From an uncultured Prosthecobacter sp. (GTDB lineage Bacteria > Verrucomicrobiota > Verrucomicrobiia > Verrucomicrobiales > Verrucomicrobiaceae), in NCBI GenBank assembly GCA_947523045.1, contig CANNUR010000022.1, positions 1 through 22,915 of the forward strand: a DNA stretch of 22,915 nt. The letters run 5' to 3'. The notes below the pieces were generated by a model. The model searched no databases. It saw only the letters and a program-made list of their open reading frames with translations, and was not told the origin of the DNA. The position numbers were made by a program, and so were the translations under genes. The first letter of the stretch is position 1. Each line of letters opens with the position of its first letter. Positions 1 through 8,000 of this stretch are shown in pieces.

Positions 1-97
1 GCCCGGGGCTCATCAAGTGATAGATTTGATAGGCTGCCAGAAGACTTGCGACCAGCCCGAGAGCGACTCGGGCTTTGAAAAACTTCACCCCTTTCAT
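1..97 (-). CDS. Partial small membrane protein, N-terminus only (runs off left edge)
   Basis: An open frame on the minus strand begins at ATG 97 and stays open to the window edge, giving about 32 residues. The start is MKGVKFFKARVAL, followed by a hydrophobic stretch (residues ~11-28, LGLVASLLAAYQIYHLM) and then SPG. This is a short basic N-terminus plus one membrane segment, or an uncleaved signal. An in-frame ATG at 109 would add four residues (MYHA). No Shine-Dalgarno is visible. It lies 86 nt downstream of, and parallel to, the 53-aa membrane protein gene, so it would be the sixth consecutive minus-strand gene of the low-GC segment. Family unknown. The call rests only on the membrane-like N-terminus and its position in the run. 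Confidence 0.4.
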   Translation of the reverse strand, partial: MKGVKFFKARVALGLVASLLAAYQIYHLMSPG

Positions 98-183
98 GGC
101 ATGATACATGTCTCAGAGAATCACCTGACAATCCGCCCATCAATCTACTTTCAGCAATCATTCCGGCAAGCGCACCTGGCAAA

Positions 184-345
184 CTACAAGGTCAATCGCT
201 TCTTTTTCAACAAATAGATCACCAGCATGGGTGCACCCATGAGGATGAGCCACTGAATCCATCCCGACCTGTCGCCATTCACCACCTTGGTGAGATGAAC
301 CAGCCACATGAGGGCGAGAGTGATGGTAATGATTTTCGAGTTCAT
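184..345 (-). CDS. Small two-helix membrane protein, 53 aa, unknown family
   Basis: Read on the minus strand from ATG 345 to TAG 184-186, this frame encodes 53 residues. It begins MNSKIITITLALMWLVHL, has a polar loop (TKVVNGDRSG), then WIQWLILMGAPMLVIYLL, and ends in a basic tail (KKKRLTL). It therefore looks like a helical hairpin with a positively charged C-terminus. A longer frame on the same strand (158-376) covers the same bases but encodes a His-rich, non-hydrophobic protein, so I take that one as the shadow. The gene is 64 nt downstream of the 96-aa membrane protein gene and on the same strand. There is no clear Shine-Dalgarno. I do not recognise the family. Confidence 0.5.
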   Translation of the reverse strand: MNSKIITITLALMWLVHLTKVVNGDRSGWIQWLILMGAPMLVIYLLKKKRLTL

Positions 346-409
346 GGTCATCTGCCATTCCGTTACGCACTGGCACTCTCTCCTTTAATCTATACTCTCT
401 CCACAGCCA

Positions 410-700
410 TCAACTGAGCATTCGTTGAATCAACGCAGGCAATACAAGAAGGATGGTCGACACAACGAAAGTCATTCTGGCCTTACCATCCTCCCAAATC
501 CTACTTTTCCGACCTCGGAATCGATGGACTGCCAAAATGACGATGGTTGCGATGCTGGCCAGGGCAAAACTCCAAAGCAGCCCATCCTGGATTTCTGGCA
601 GTTGACGAACCGCCTGAACCATCGTCGTCGACCAAAGAGCAACCCAGCCCAAGGCGTGCAAGCAAGTCTTGTGACTAATAATAGTCATTGTTAGATTCAT
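410..700 (-). CDS. Small membrane protein, 96 aa, three predicted helices, unknown family
   Basis: The protein has hydrophobic segments at about residues 13-31, 40-58 and 75-92. A loop (RQLPEIQDG) separates helices 1 and 2, and a strongly basic stretch (HRFRGRKSR) follows helix 2. By charge balance, that basic stretch should lie in the cytoplasm. The start at ATG 700 has no Shine-Dalgarno. An in-frame ATG at 688 would remove four residues. The gene sits in a co-directional run of tiny membrane proteins, 53 nt downstream of the 95-aa gene. The first two helices plus basic tail resemble the layout of the 53-aa neighbour, but I cannot establish homology by eye. No function is assigned. Confidence 0.55.
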   Translation of the reverse strand: MNLTMTIISHKTCLHALGWVALWSTTMVQAVRQLPEIQDGLLWSFALASIATIVILAVHRFRGRKSRIWEDGKARMTFVVSTILLVLPALIQRMLS

Positions 701-753
701 TCAATGATGCCGGCAACTACATCTGTAAAACAACCTCTTCAACAGCACTGCCT

Positions 754-1041
754 TCACCCTCCATCCTGCGGCCGATTGTTCACCTTATTCGCGATCTTCA
801 AATCACCTTTGCACCTTTTTCGCTCAGCTTTTCGACCTTCAAAGAAGGCCCGGATTTCTAAAGCCGCAAAGAAAACACCCGCCAGCAAAAAGAGGGTCCA
901 AGTGAAACGGGTTTTGCAACCCAGACCTTCCATCAGAATGATAAAGAAAATTAAGATAGCAAGACTGACCTTTGAAAGGCAATCCTTTTTGCGCTGCAAG
1001 CGTTTGGCATCTGGAGGTGGCATTTTAGAAACACTGTTCAT
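754..1041 (-). CDS. Small two-helix membrane protein, 95 aa, unknown family
   Basis: A basic N-terminus (DAKRLQRKKD) precedes a helix at about residues 23-41 (LSKVSLAILIFFIILMEGLG). A short loop with a Cys and basic residues and a second helix at about 47-66 (TWTLFLLAGVFFAALEI) follow, then a very basic tail (EGRKAERKRCKGD). Both ends are positively charged, so both are predicted cytoplasmic. The start used is ATG 1041, with in-frame ATG 1023 as an alternative. Neither has a Shine-Dalgarno. The gene is 36 nt downstream of the lipoprotein-like gene. Its base composition is visibly lower in GC than the genes right of 3.4 kb. No family recognised. Confidence 0.55.
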   Translation of the reverse strand: MNSVSKMPPPDAKRLQRKKDCLSKVSLAILIFFIILMEGLGCKTRFTWTLFLLAGVFFAALEIRAFFEGRKAERKRCKGDLKIANKVNNRPQDGG

Positions 1042-1077
1042 GAGAAGGCCAAAACCGCTAAATGCGGCTCAGAAAAA

Positions 1078-1617
1078 TCACTCGCCATTAATATTAATGC
1101 CCGCGATTTCACGGAAATCCTGAAGCATTTTATCAATACCTCGCTTAACTCGATCTGGGGTTGCCACAACTCCGCCATCAATGCGAAGAAGATAGTTACT
1201 CTCATCATCCTTCCACGCTTCTGGAGTAGGTAAGTGAAGGTTTCGATAGCCGTAACAAATAGTCTTGAAAACAAGGTTGGCGACTTCCCCCAATTTTATA
1301 TTATCCGGATCCGGATTTGCCAATAGCACATTTTGCCACCCATTCTCAAACTCCATTTTAAGCACTCTGCATTCTGGGTCTAACGGCGGCGGCAAAACCG
1401 TTTGTGTGATTTTTTGAAACGATTCCGTGAAGCTTGTGCAAACATTTATATACTCGATACCTCGTGCCGAGTTGATATGCCCACAAACACTCATCAGCCT
1501 GTTTTTCTCAACATTATTGCCAATCGACTTGTCGTCATTATCTCCACATTGAACCATGGAGGACAGCAAAAATATTGAAGCCAACATCCTTGCAGTCAGG
1601 GATAGATAAATTTTCAT
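1078..1617 (-). CDS. Exported, probable lipoprotein, 179 aa, unknown family
   Basis: The N-terminus is a typical export signal: MKIYLSLTARMLASIFLLSS followed by MVQC. Cys24 sits where a lipobox cysteine would be, but Gln at -1 is not ideal, so this may instead be an ordinary secreted protein. Cleavage before Cys24 would leave a short acidic linker (GDNDDKS). The mature part has four more cysteines (about 45, 60, 83 and 121), which suggests disulfides, and ends in a charged helix (RVKRGIDKMLQDFREIAG). It follows the TSP3-repeat gene by only 24 nt on the same strand, so the two are probably co-transcribed. That pairing is the main hint to its role as a partner of the secreted protein. No homologous family recognised. 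Confidence 0.6.
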   Translation of the reverse strand: MKIYLSLTARMLASIFLLSSMVQCGDNDDKSIGNNVEKNRLMSVCGHINSARGIEYINVCTSFTESFQKITQTVLPPPLDPECRVLKMEFENGWQNVLLANPDPDNIKLGEVANLVFKTICYGYRNLHLPTPEAWKDDESNYLLRIDGGVVATPDRVKRGIDKMLQDFREIAGININGE

Positions 1618-1641
1618 TGGAGTATACGGATAGCATGCCTT

Positions 1642-3168
1642 TCACTCACCGCCCCAAGCAGACCACCCAGTAATCGTCCAACTGATTATTTTTGGAATAT
1701 TAGCCGCCCAACTTATCACCGCAGAAGTTACTGCCGCTTCGGCTCGCGCAATATTTTCACACAACCTGAATGTTTCTCTCTGATTTCTGCCGTAGGTTTG
1801 ATTATACTCGCACAAGGGATATTGAGCAGCCAAAGATTCCAGTTCTTGCGGGGGAATATTGGAAATTGTCCCGTAACGCCGCCAAAGCTCCTCCATTCCA
1901 CGTTGATAGCCTTCTTCATCCTCTCTACGCATTTCAGTAACAGTTTCTTCGACTTCAACTTCGTATTCCACATCGATTATTACGCCCGTTTCAGCGCTTG
2001 GGTTGTCATCGGCCTCGCTCGTGCCATCGCCATTCGAACTCTGTTCAGTATCGCTCGAATCGCTATCCTGAGGACTTTCATTGGTATTATCTTCTACATA
2101 TGACCCACTCTCCGCCACCCACGGGTCAGTTCCGATCTGAAACTCGGTGAGGTTGTCGTAACCGTCGCCGTCCGGGTCTTGTGAGGCGTCGCTGGAATCG
2201 TCCGGATTGAGGCCGTAGGAGGTTTCCCAGACATCGGTCATGCCATCGCCATCACGGTCGTAGTTTTGCGGAATGTTGGCGTCCAAGCTCCAACCCTGGT
2301 TGTAGGCGTCCAAATTGCAAACACCGTCGCCATCAAGATCGCCGTAGAGGTCGTCATTGGCGTCGTAAGGATCCATGCCGTAGTAGGACTCGATGCGGTC
2401 AGGGATTCCGCCACCGTCGCCGTCGGTCTGGTCCACCAAGTACCAGTCCGTGAACTGGCTGCTCAGACTGTGGGCATTGTTGGGATCGGTGAAGTAGATG
2501 TTCTGCTCCTCACCATCGCTCAGGCCATCGCCATCGCTGTCCACGCTGTAGGGGTCGGTTCCATCGCTGGTCTCAGCCCAGTCGGACACGCCATCGCCGT
2601 CGGAGTCAGGCTCCGTCACGGGATAGTAGTGGTCATCGTAGTCGCTGCGGCCATTGCCGTCCGTGTCCCAGTTGATGGGATCCGTGAAGGACACGTTGGC
2701 CTCAAAGTCATCGCTGAGGCCGTCGCCATCGCTGTCCTGGGGTGTTGTCTCCGAGTTGGTCGCCCCGGCTTCCTCCTCGGTGATGCCAGGATTCTCTTCA
2801 GGAGGATTGGCGGCATAGAAGTCGGCCAAATCACTCTGGCCATTGCCATCCGTATCCCAGTTCAGGGGGTCGGTCCCGGTCGTGAAGACCTCGTCGCCAT
2901 CGTTGATGCCGTCGTAATCGGTGTCGTAGAGGTAGGGGTCGGTGCCGAGCCAGAGTTCATACCAGTTCGGCAGGCCGTCGAGGTCCGGGTCACCCCCATC
3001 AGGTCCGTTCTCGGGTTCGGGATCGGCCGACTGCCAAACGGGCTGGAGGGAGGCATCCGGGACGTAGTGCGCTTGCAGGGTGTTGCCGCCGATGAAGCAG
3101 ATGAAGGCCAGCAGTTGCAGGGTGTGGCCGACGTGATTCCAATTTTTGCCGATGTGTCGAAGTGACAT
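1642..3168 (-). CDS. Secreted TSP3-type calcium-binding repeat protein, 508 aa
   Basis: I chose ATG 3168 because it places a signal peptide at the very N-terminus: a basic start (MSLRHIGKNW), hydrophobic LQLLAFICFIGG, and cleavage at about LQA|HYV, residue 33. An upstream ATG at 3249 would add 27 residues and bury it. Residues ~55-350 carry about nine Asp-rich loops of the type DSDGDGLSD or DTDGNGQSD, each followed by an acidic or aromatic residue and TDP. This is the thrombospondin type 3-like calcium-binding pattern of bacterial surface proteins. An acidic Ser/Asp/Glu linker (~352-396) and a helical charged segment (EVEVEETVTEMRREDEEG) follow. The last ~60 residues contain Cys453, Cys470 and a hydrophobic Trp-rich tail (~476-506). 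The repeats probably form a Ca-stiffened stalk. The function of the C-terminal part is unknown. Confidence 0.85.
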   Translation of the reverse strand: MSLRHIGKNWNHVGHTLQLLAFICFIGGNTLQAHYVPDASLQPVWQSADPEPENGPDGGDPDLDGLPNWYELWLGTDPYLYDTDYDGINDGDEVFTTGTDPLNWDTDGNGQSDLADFYAANPPEENPGITEEEAGATNSETTPQDSDGDGLSDDFEANVSFTDPINWDTDGNGRSDYDDHYYPVTEPDSDGDGVSDWAETSDGTDPYSVDSDGDGLSDGEEQNIYFTDPNNAHSLSSQFTDWYLVDQTDGDGGGIPDRIESYYGMDPYDANDDLYGDLDGDGVCNLDAYNQGWSLDANIPQNYDRDGDGMTDVWETSYGLNPDDSSDASQDPDGDGYDNLTEFQIGTDPWVAESGSYVEDNTNESPQDSDSSDTEQSSNGDGTSEADDNPSAETGVIIDVEYEVEVEETVTEMRREDEEGYQRGMEELWRRYGTISNIPPQELESLAAQYPLCEYNQTYGRNQRETFRLCENIARAEAAVTSAVISWAANIPKIISWTITGWSAWGGE

Positions 3169-3393
3169 GGTATCGGAGAATGGAGGTGAATTTCTGGGAA
3201 TTATTCTCAGAGATTCACTGCTTAAAGCGAAAAAAATCTCGCAATTCAATCATTTTCTTCACGCGTTATCTGATCATCGCGTGCTTTCTGGACCTAGGCC
3301 AAAAGCTTGCACATCAGAAGCGTTTTGCCGAACTTCTGTGCCCACTTCTGGTGGCACACCTCAAGCGTTCCTCCACATCGCCCAACCAACCCC

Positions 3394-4893
3394 TCACAGC
3401 CAGCCGGTCTGATTCAGTCGGCCGGTGAGGTCCATCTGGCGTTCGAGCTGGCCGGCGTAAAGGGCGGCTTTCGCGGGGTCGGGCTTGCAGCGGGTGGCTT
3501 CGTCGAGCTGGACCAGGCGGGCGCAGAGTTCGTCGTAGCTCGTCGTTTCGGCCTGCTCGTTGGCCTGCGCGTAGGCGGCCTGGATGGCGGCGCCGAGCGC
3601 GGCGCCCTCGCTGGTGCTGAGCGTGACGACCTCGGCATTGAAGCAGTCGGCGGCGATCTGGCGCCAGACGCCGCTCTTGCTGCCGCCGCCGGTAAGGCGG
3701 ATCTCGGAGGGGTTCATGCCGAGGTCGCGAAAGCGCTTGAGGCCGTAGGCGAGGCCGAGCGTGGCGCCCTCGACCGCGGCGCGGGCGAGGTGGGCGGGCG
3801 TCAGGTTGGTGGTGCGCAGGCCGTGCAGCACGCCGCTGCCATTGGGCAGGTTGGGGGTGCGTTCACCATTCAGATAGGGCAGGAAGCTGACGCCGTCGGC
3901 TCCGGCCGGAGCGCTGGCGACCGCGGACTCGAGCTGCTTCAAGTCCCAGCCGAACAGCTCACGCACCTGCTCGGTGACGACGGTGACGTTCATCGTGCAA
4001 ACGAGCGGCAGCCACTGGTCGGTGCTGTCGCAGAAGGCCGCCACCTCGCCCTGGCCGTCCACCACCGGGGCATCCGCGACGCCATAAAGCGTGCCGCTGG
4101 TGCCGAAGCTGGCGGTGATGACACCCGGCTTGATGTTGCCGGTGCCGATGGCGCCCATCATGTTGTCGCCGCCGCCGGCGCTGACAATAACATCAGCCGA
4201 CAGTCCCCATTCCACCGCCAGTTCCGGGCGCAGGCGACCGTGCACGGCGCGCGAGGAACCGAGCGGTGGCAGCATCGACAGCACGCGCGGGTCGATGTAG
4301 TCGCAGAGCTCGCGGCACCAAGTGCGCGTGCGCACATCGAGAATGCCCATGCCGGAGGCGTCGCCGAACTCCATGCGCTTGACGCCGGTGAGCCAGAAAT
4401 TGAGGTAGTCGTGCGGCAGCAGGATCGAGGTCGTGCGAGCAAAGTTCTCCGGCTCGCGCTGCTTCATCCAGAGCAGCTTCGGGATGGTGTAGCCCGGTAG
4501 CATGGCGTTGCCGGCGAGGGCGATGACGCCCGGCTGACCGCCGAAATGGTGGGCGATCTCCTCGCACTGCGCCTGCGTCGAGGTGTCGCACCAGAGCTTG
4601 GCCGGCCGCACCGGCTGGTCGTCGGCCCCGAGGGCGACCAACCCGTGCTGCTGGCCGCTGACGCCGATGCCGGCGATCTTGGAGCGCTCCTGGCCGAGCT
4701 GGTCCAGGCACTGGCGCACGCAGTCGCGCACCGCCTCCACCCAGGCCTGCGGGTGCTGCTCCAGGTGACCCGGCGGCAGGCCTTCGATCAGGTCGTAGGC
4801 ACTGTGGCCGCTGGCCAGGATCGCGCCGCTGTCGAGGTCGAGCACAATCGCCTTGCTGCTCTGGGTGCCGCTGTCGATGCCGAGGTAGTACAT
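3394..4893 (-). CDS. xylB: Xylulokinase, FGGY carbohydrate kinase
   Basis: The enzyme would phosphorylate D-xylulose with ATP, feeding the pentose phosphate pathway in the cytoplasm. At 499 aa it has normal family length. The FGGY fold is visible from the N-terminal phosphate-binding loop (MYYLGIDSGTQSSKA) through SGQQHG at 79-84 and LWCDTST at ~100-106 to the catalytic-base segment GGGDNMMGAIG with Asp243. C-terminal FGGY motifs are SFLPYLNGERTPN, RAAVEGATLGLAYG and LTGGGSKSGVWRQIAAD. ATG 4893 was chosen because it directly precedes the conserved YLGIDSGT. The frame stays open further upstream to 5442 but makes no sense there. There is no isomerase or sugar transporter next to it, so substrate identity rests on sequence alone. 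Another FGGY sugar kinase activity remains possible. Confidence 0.88.
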   Translation of the reverse strand: MYYLGIDSGTQSSKAIVLDLDSGAILASGHSAYDLIEGLPPGHLEQHPQAWVEAVRDCVRQCLDQLGQERSKIAGIGVSGQQHGLVALGADDQPVRPAKLWCDTSTQAQCEEIAHHFGGQPGVIALAGNAMLPGYTIPKLLWMKQREPENFARTTSILLPHDYLNFWLTGVKRMEFGDASGMGILDVRTRTWCRELCDYIDPRVLSMLPPLGSSRAVHGRLRPELAVEWGLSADVIVSAGGGDNMMGAIGTGNIKPGVITASFGTSGTLYGVADAPVVDGQGEVAAFCDSTDQWLPLVCTMNVTVVTEQVRELFGWDLKQLESAVASAPAGADGVSFLPYLNGERTPNLPNGSGVLHGLRTTNLTPAHLARAAVEGATLGLAYGLKRFRDLGMNPSEIRLTGGGSKSGVWRQIAADCFNAEVVTLSTSEGAALGAAIQAAYAQANEQAETTSYDELCARLVQLDEATRCKPDPAKAALYAGQLERQMDLTGRLNQTGWL

Positions 4894-4964
4894 GATCGTG
4901 GGAGGATGGGACGGCCATCCTAGCCTCAGCCGGGCAGGCAGGCCATGCATTTTCTCAATGGTCA

Positions 4965-4988
4965 GCGCGGAAAAATCGATTTCCGCGC
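4965..4988. promoter_or_regulatory. 24-nt inverted repeat between divergent xylB and DUF2339 genes, candidate operator
   Basis: The arms GCGCGGAAA and TTTCCGCGC are perfect reverse complements separated by six bases. A nested 10-bp palindrome with central CG, AAATCGATTT (4973-4982), sits inside. Palindromes with a central CG are typical of LacI/GalR-type operators, which often control sugar-kinase genes. The site lies in the only non-coding gap (4894-5015) shared by the two divergent genes. No LacI-type regulator is present in the window, so this is position-plus-symmetry evidence only. A hairpin in the 5' leader is an alternative. Confidence 0.35.
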
Positions 4989-5015
4989 CGCGCCAATCCT
5001 GAGACACTGGCCGAC

Positions 5016-8000
5016 ATGATCGAGGTGTTTTTTCTACTCCTGGCACTGGGCATTCTCGCCCTGCCCTTCGTCGCCCTGAGTATCGCACGCAACGCCAGCG
5101 GACGTTGCCGGGAACTCGGCGAGGAACTGCAGCGACTGCGTGAGCAGCAGGTGCTGGCCCTCGATCGCGAGCAACGACTGGTGCGCCGGGTCGCCGATCT
5201 TGAAGAAGCCGGCCGGGCCGGCCAGCCCCCCGCGCCGCGGCCTGCAGCTCCGGTGATCGCAGCGCCCCCCGCACCCGCTCGGTCCGCCGCGCCAGCCGAG
5301 CCCGCCGAAGCAAAACCCGCGCCAGCGGTGCTTTTGCCCCCGCCGCTGCCGGTACCGACCGTCCAACCACCGCCGCCAGACACCCCAAAACCCGAGGCCC
5401 CCAAGCCGCCGCCGCTGCCGGTCGCCGCCACCCAGCCCGCACTGCACGCCCCCGTTCCGACCGCGGAACCCGCGCTGCACATGGAGCGTTTCATGGGCGC
5501 CAAGCTGTTTGCTTGGATCGGCGGACTGGCGCTTTTCCTGGGCATTCTGTTCTTCGTCAAACTCAGCCTGGAACGCGGCTGGATCTCGCCGGCGCTGCGC
5601 ACCTGGACCGGGCTGGCGGTCGGTGTCGGCCTGGTCGGCGCCGGCCTGCGCCTGCAGCGCAACCCGCGCCAGACCCCGCTCGCGCAAACCCTCTGCGCCA
5701 CGGGCGTCGTCGCCCTCTATGGCGTCGCCTTCGCCGCCCATGCGCTCTGGCACATCCCGCCCTTCCACCTGCAGGCCGTCACCTTCGCCTTTCTGTCGGC
5801 CGTGACCGCCGCGGCCTTCACGATCGCCGTGCGTCATCGCGCCCAGGTGGTGGCGGTGCTCGGCATGCTCGGCGGTTTCCTGACGCCCGTGCTCTGTTCG
5901 ACCGGCGAGGACCGGCCGTTCGCACTGTTCAGCTACATCGCCCTACTCGACCTCGGCGTGCTTGCCGTGGCGCAGCGGCGGCGCTGGGCGCATCTCGTGC
6001 CGCTGGCGGCCACCGGCACCCTGATCTTGCTGATCGGCTGGCTGACGCAATTCTTCCGCGCCTCGGAGTACGGCATCGGTGCGGCGACCTGGCTGCCGGT
6101 GGGACTGCTGCTTGGCTTTCCCCTGCTCTTCGCCCTGGCGGCCGAGTGGATGCGCCGGCGCGGGGAAACCGGCCTCGCTGCCGCCTGGGCCGCGCTGGGT
6201 CTGGTCGCCGGCAGCGGGTTGATCGCCTTCACCTGGCTGGAAGTCAGCAGCATCGCCAATCGCCCGTGGGTCCTCTACCCCCTCGTGCTCGGTCTGAATG
6301 CCATCGCCCTCGGCCTGGTCGCCTGGCAACCGCAGTTGCGCCGGGTGCAAACCGCCACCGCCACCCTGACCTTCCTGCACCTGCTGATCTGGACGCAAAA
6401 CAGCCTGACTGCCGACCTGCTGCTGCCGGCCCTCGCGGTTTATCTCGGCTTCGGCGTGCTGCACAGCGCCTTCGCTGCCTGGCTGCAGCGTCGCCAGCCG
6501 ATGCCGCTGACCGGCTGGCTGCCGCTCCTGACCGTGGCCCTGTTGCTGCTGCCGGTCTTGCACCTGCCGAACCCGGGTCTGGCGCTGTGGCCGGCCCTGC
6601 TGCTGGCCGACCTCTTGGTGATCGGTCTGGCCTGGTTGACCGGCGCCCTGCTGCCCGTGCTGGCGGCCCTGGCGCTGACCCTGCTGGCGATCGCTCTCTG
6701 GCTGTTCGGCGCGCCATCAACCACCGAACTGCCGCTCGGTCTCTTCCTGACGCTGGTCGGCGCCAATGCCACCGTTTTCGCCTTTGCCGGCCAGCGTCTG
6801 GCACGGCGGTTTCCCGACGCTCCGACCGCCTCGCTGCTGCCGGCGAGTTCGGCGCTGCTGCCCTTCCTGCTGCTGGTGGTGGCGACCGGTGAACTGCGGC
6901 TGGCCCAGCCGACGCCGGTCTTCGCGTTGGCCCTGGCCTTGGTCGTCTTCCTGCTCGTCCTGGTGCGTGCCGGCGGTGCGGCCGTGCTGGCACCGGCGGC
7001 CCTCGCTGGCGTGATCGCCCTGCAGGCCGCCTGGCTGCAGCGCGGGTTCGCGGTGGAGCAAGCCGGCTTGGCCGTCGCCTGGCAGCTTGGCTTCCTCGCG
7101 GTCTTCAGCGCCTTCCCCTGCGTGTTTCGTCGCCGCTTCGTGACCGAGACCCTGCCTTGGATCACCGCCGCTGCCGCCAGCCTGGGCAGCTTTGGCCTGA
7201 TGCATCAGGTGATCGTGCGCGCCTGGCCGAACGAGGTCATGGGCCTGCTGCCAGCCGCCTTCGCCCTGCTGCCCGCCGCCGGCTTCAGCTACGTGCAGCG
7301 CCAACACAGCCCCGACAACCCGGCGCGCTTGAGCCAACTCGCCTGGTTTGGCGGTACGGCCCTGTTCTTCGTGACGCTGATCTTCCCGCTGCAGTTCGAC
7401 AAGCAGTGGCTGACGCTCGGCTGGGCCTGCGAGGGCGCCGCATTGTGCTGGCTGTTCGGGCGCGTGCCGCACCCCGGCCTGCGCGCCACCGGCGCGGCCC
7501 TGCTGGTGATCGCCTTCGCCCGTCTGGCGGTGCTGCCCGCCGTGTCCGCCGATCTCGTGCGCGGGGCGCTGCCGATCCTGAACTGGCCGCTCTACACTTA
7601 CAGCCTAGCGGCACTGGCCCTCTTCGCCGCCGCCGCCTGGCTGAAACCGCCCCACCATCTCTGGGGCGAGGCCAACCTGGGCGCGGTCTTTCGTAGCCTG
7701 GCCGGCGTGCTGCTCTTCCTGCTGCTCAACCTCGAGATCGCCGACGCCTTCACCGCCCCCGGTCAGCGCGTCTTCGTCTTCGACTTCGGCGGTCACCTCG
7801 CCCGCGACATGACCTACAGCCTGGCCTGGGCGCTGTTTGCCTTCGGCCTGCTCGTGCTCGGTCTGTGGCGTCGCCACGCCGGCACGCGCTACGCCGGCAT
7901 CGGCCTGCTCGGCGCCACGGTGCTGAAACTGTTCCTGCACGACCTGGCCCGCATCGACAGCGGCTGGCGCGTCGGCGCCCTGGTCGGCGTCGCCTTGGTC

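Noticed and set aside
54..74. Perfect 8-bp hairpin AGCCCGAG/CTCGGGCT followed by TTG, resembling a terminator
   Set aside because: It falls inside the partial membrane-protein reading frame (coding ARVALG) and has no T-tract.
158..376. 72-aa minus-strand frame
   Set aside because: Overlaps the 53-aa membrane-protein frame but is His-rich with no structure; the hydrophobic frame is the better coding candidate.
2581..2620. GTCGGAC and GTCGGAG in the TSP3 gene as further copies of the heme-gene repeat
   Set aside because: They are explained by the Ser-Asp codons of the TSP3 motif and lack the 7+2 nt periodic arrangement.
2266..3165. 299-aa plus-strand frame, Val/Ile/Gly-rich
   Set aside because: It is antisense to the Asp-rich TSP3 repeats; the regular codons GAC/GAT and GGC read backwards as Val and Ala. 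The minus frame has signal peptide and repeats.
3307..4500. 397-aa plus-strand frame
   Set aside because: Antisense to xylB, low-complexity Ala/Gly/Arg, no domain; the minus strand has a full FGGY kinase.
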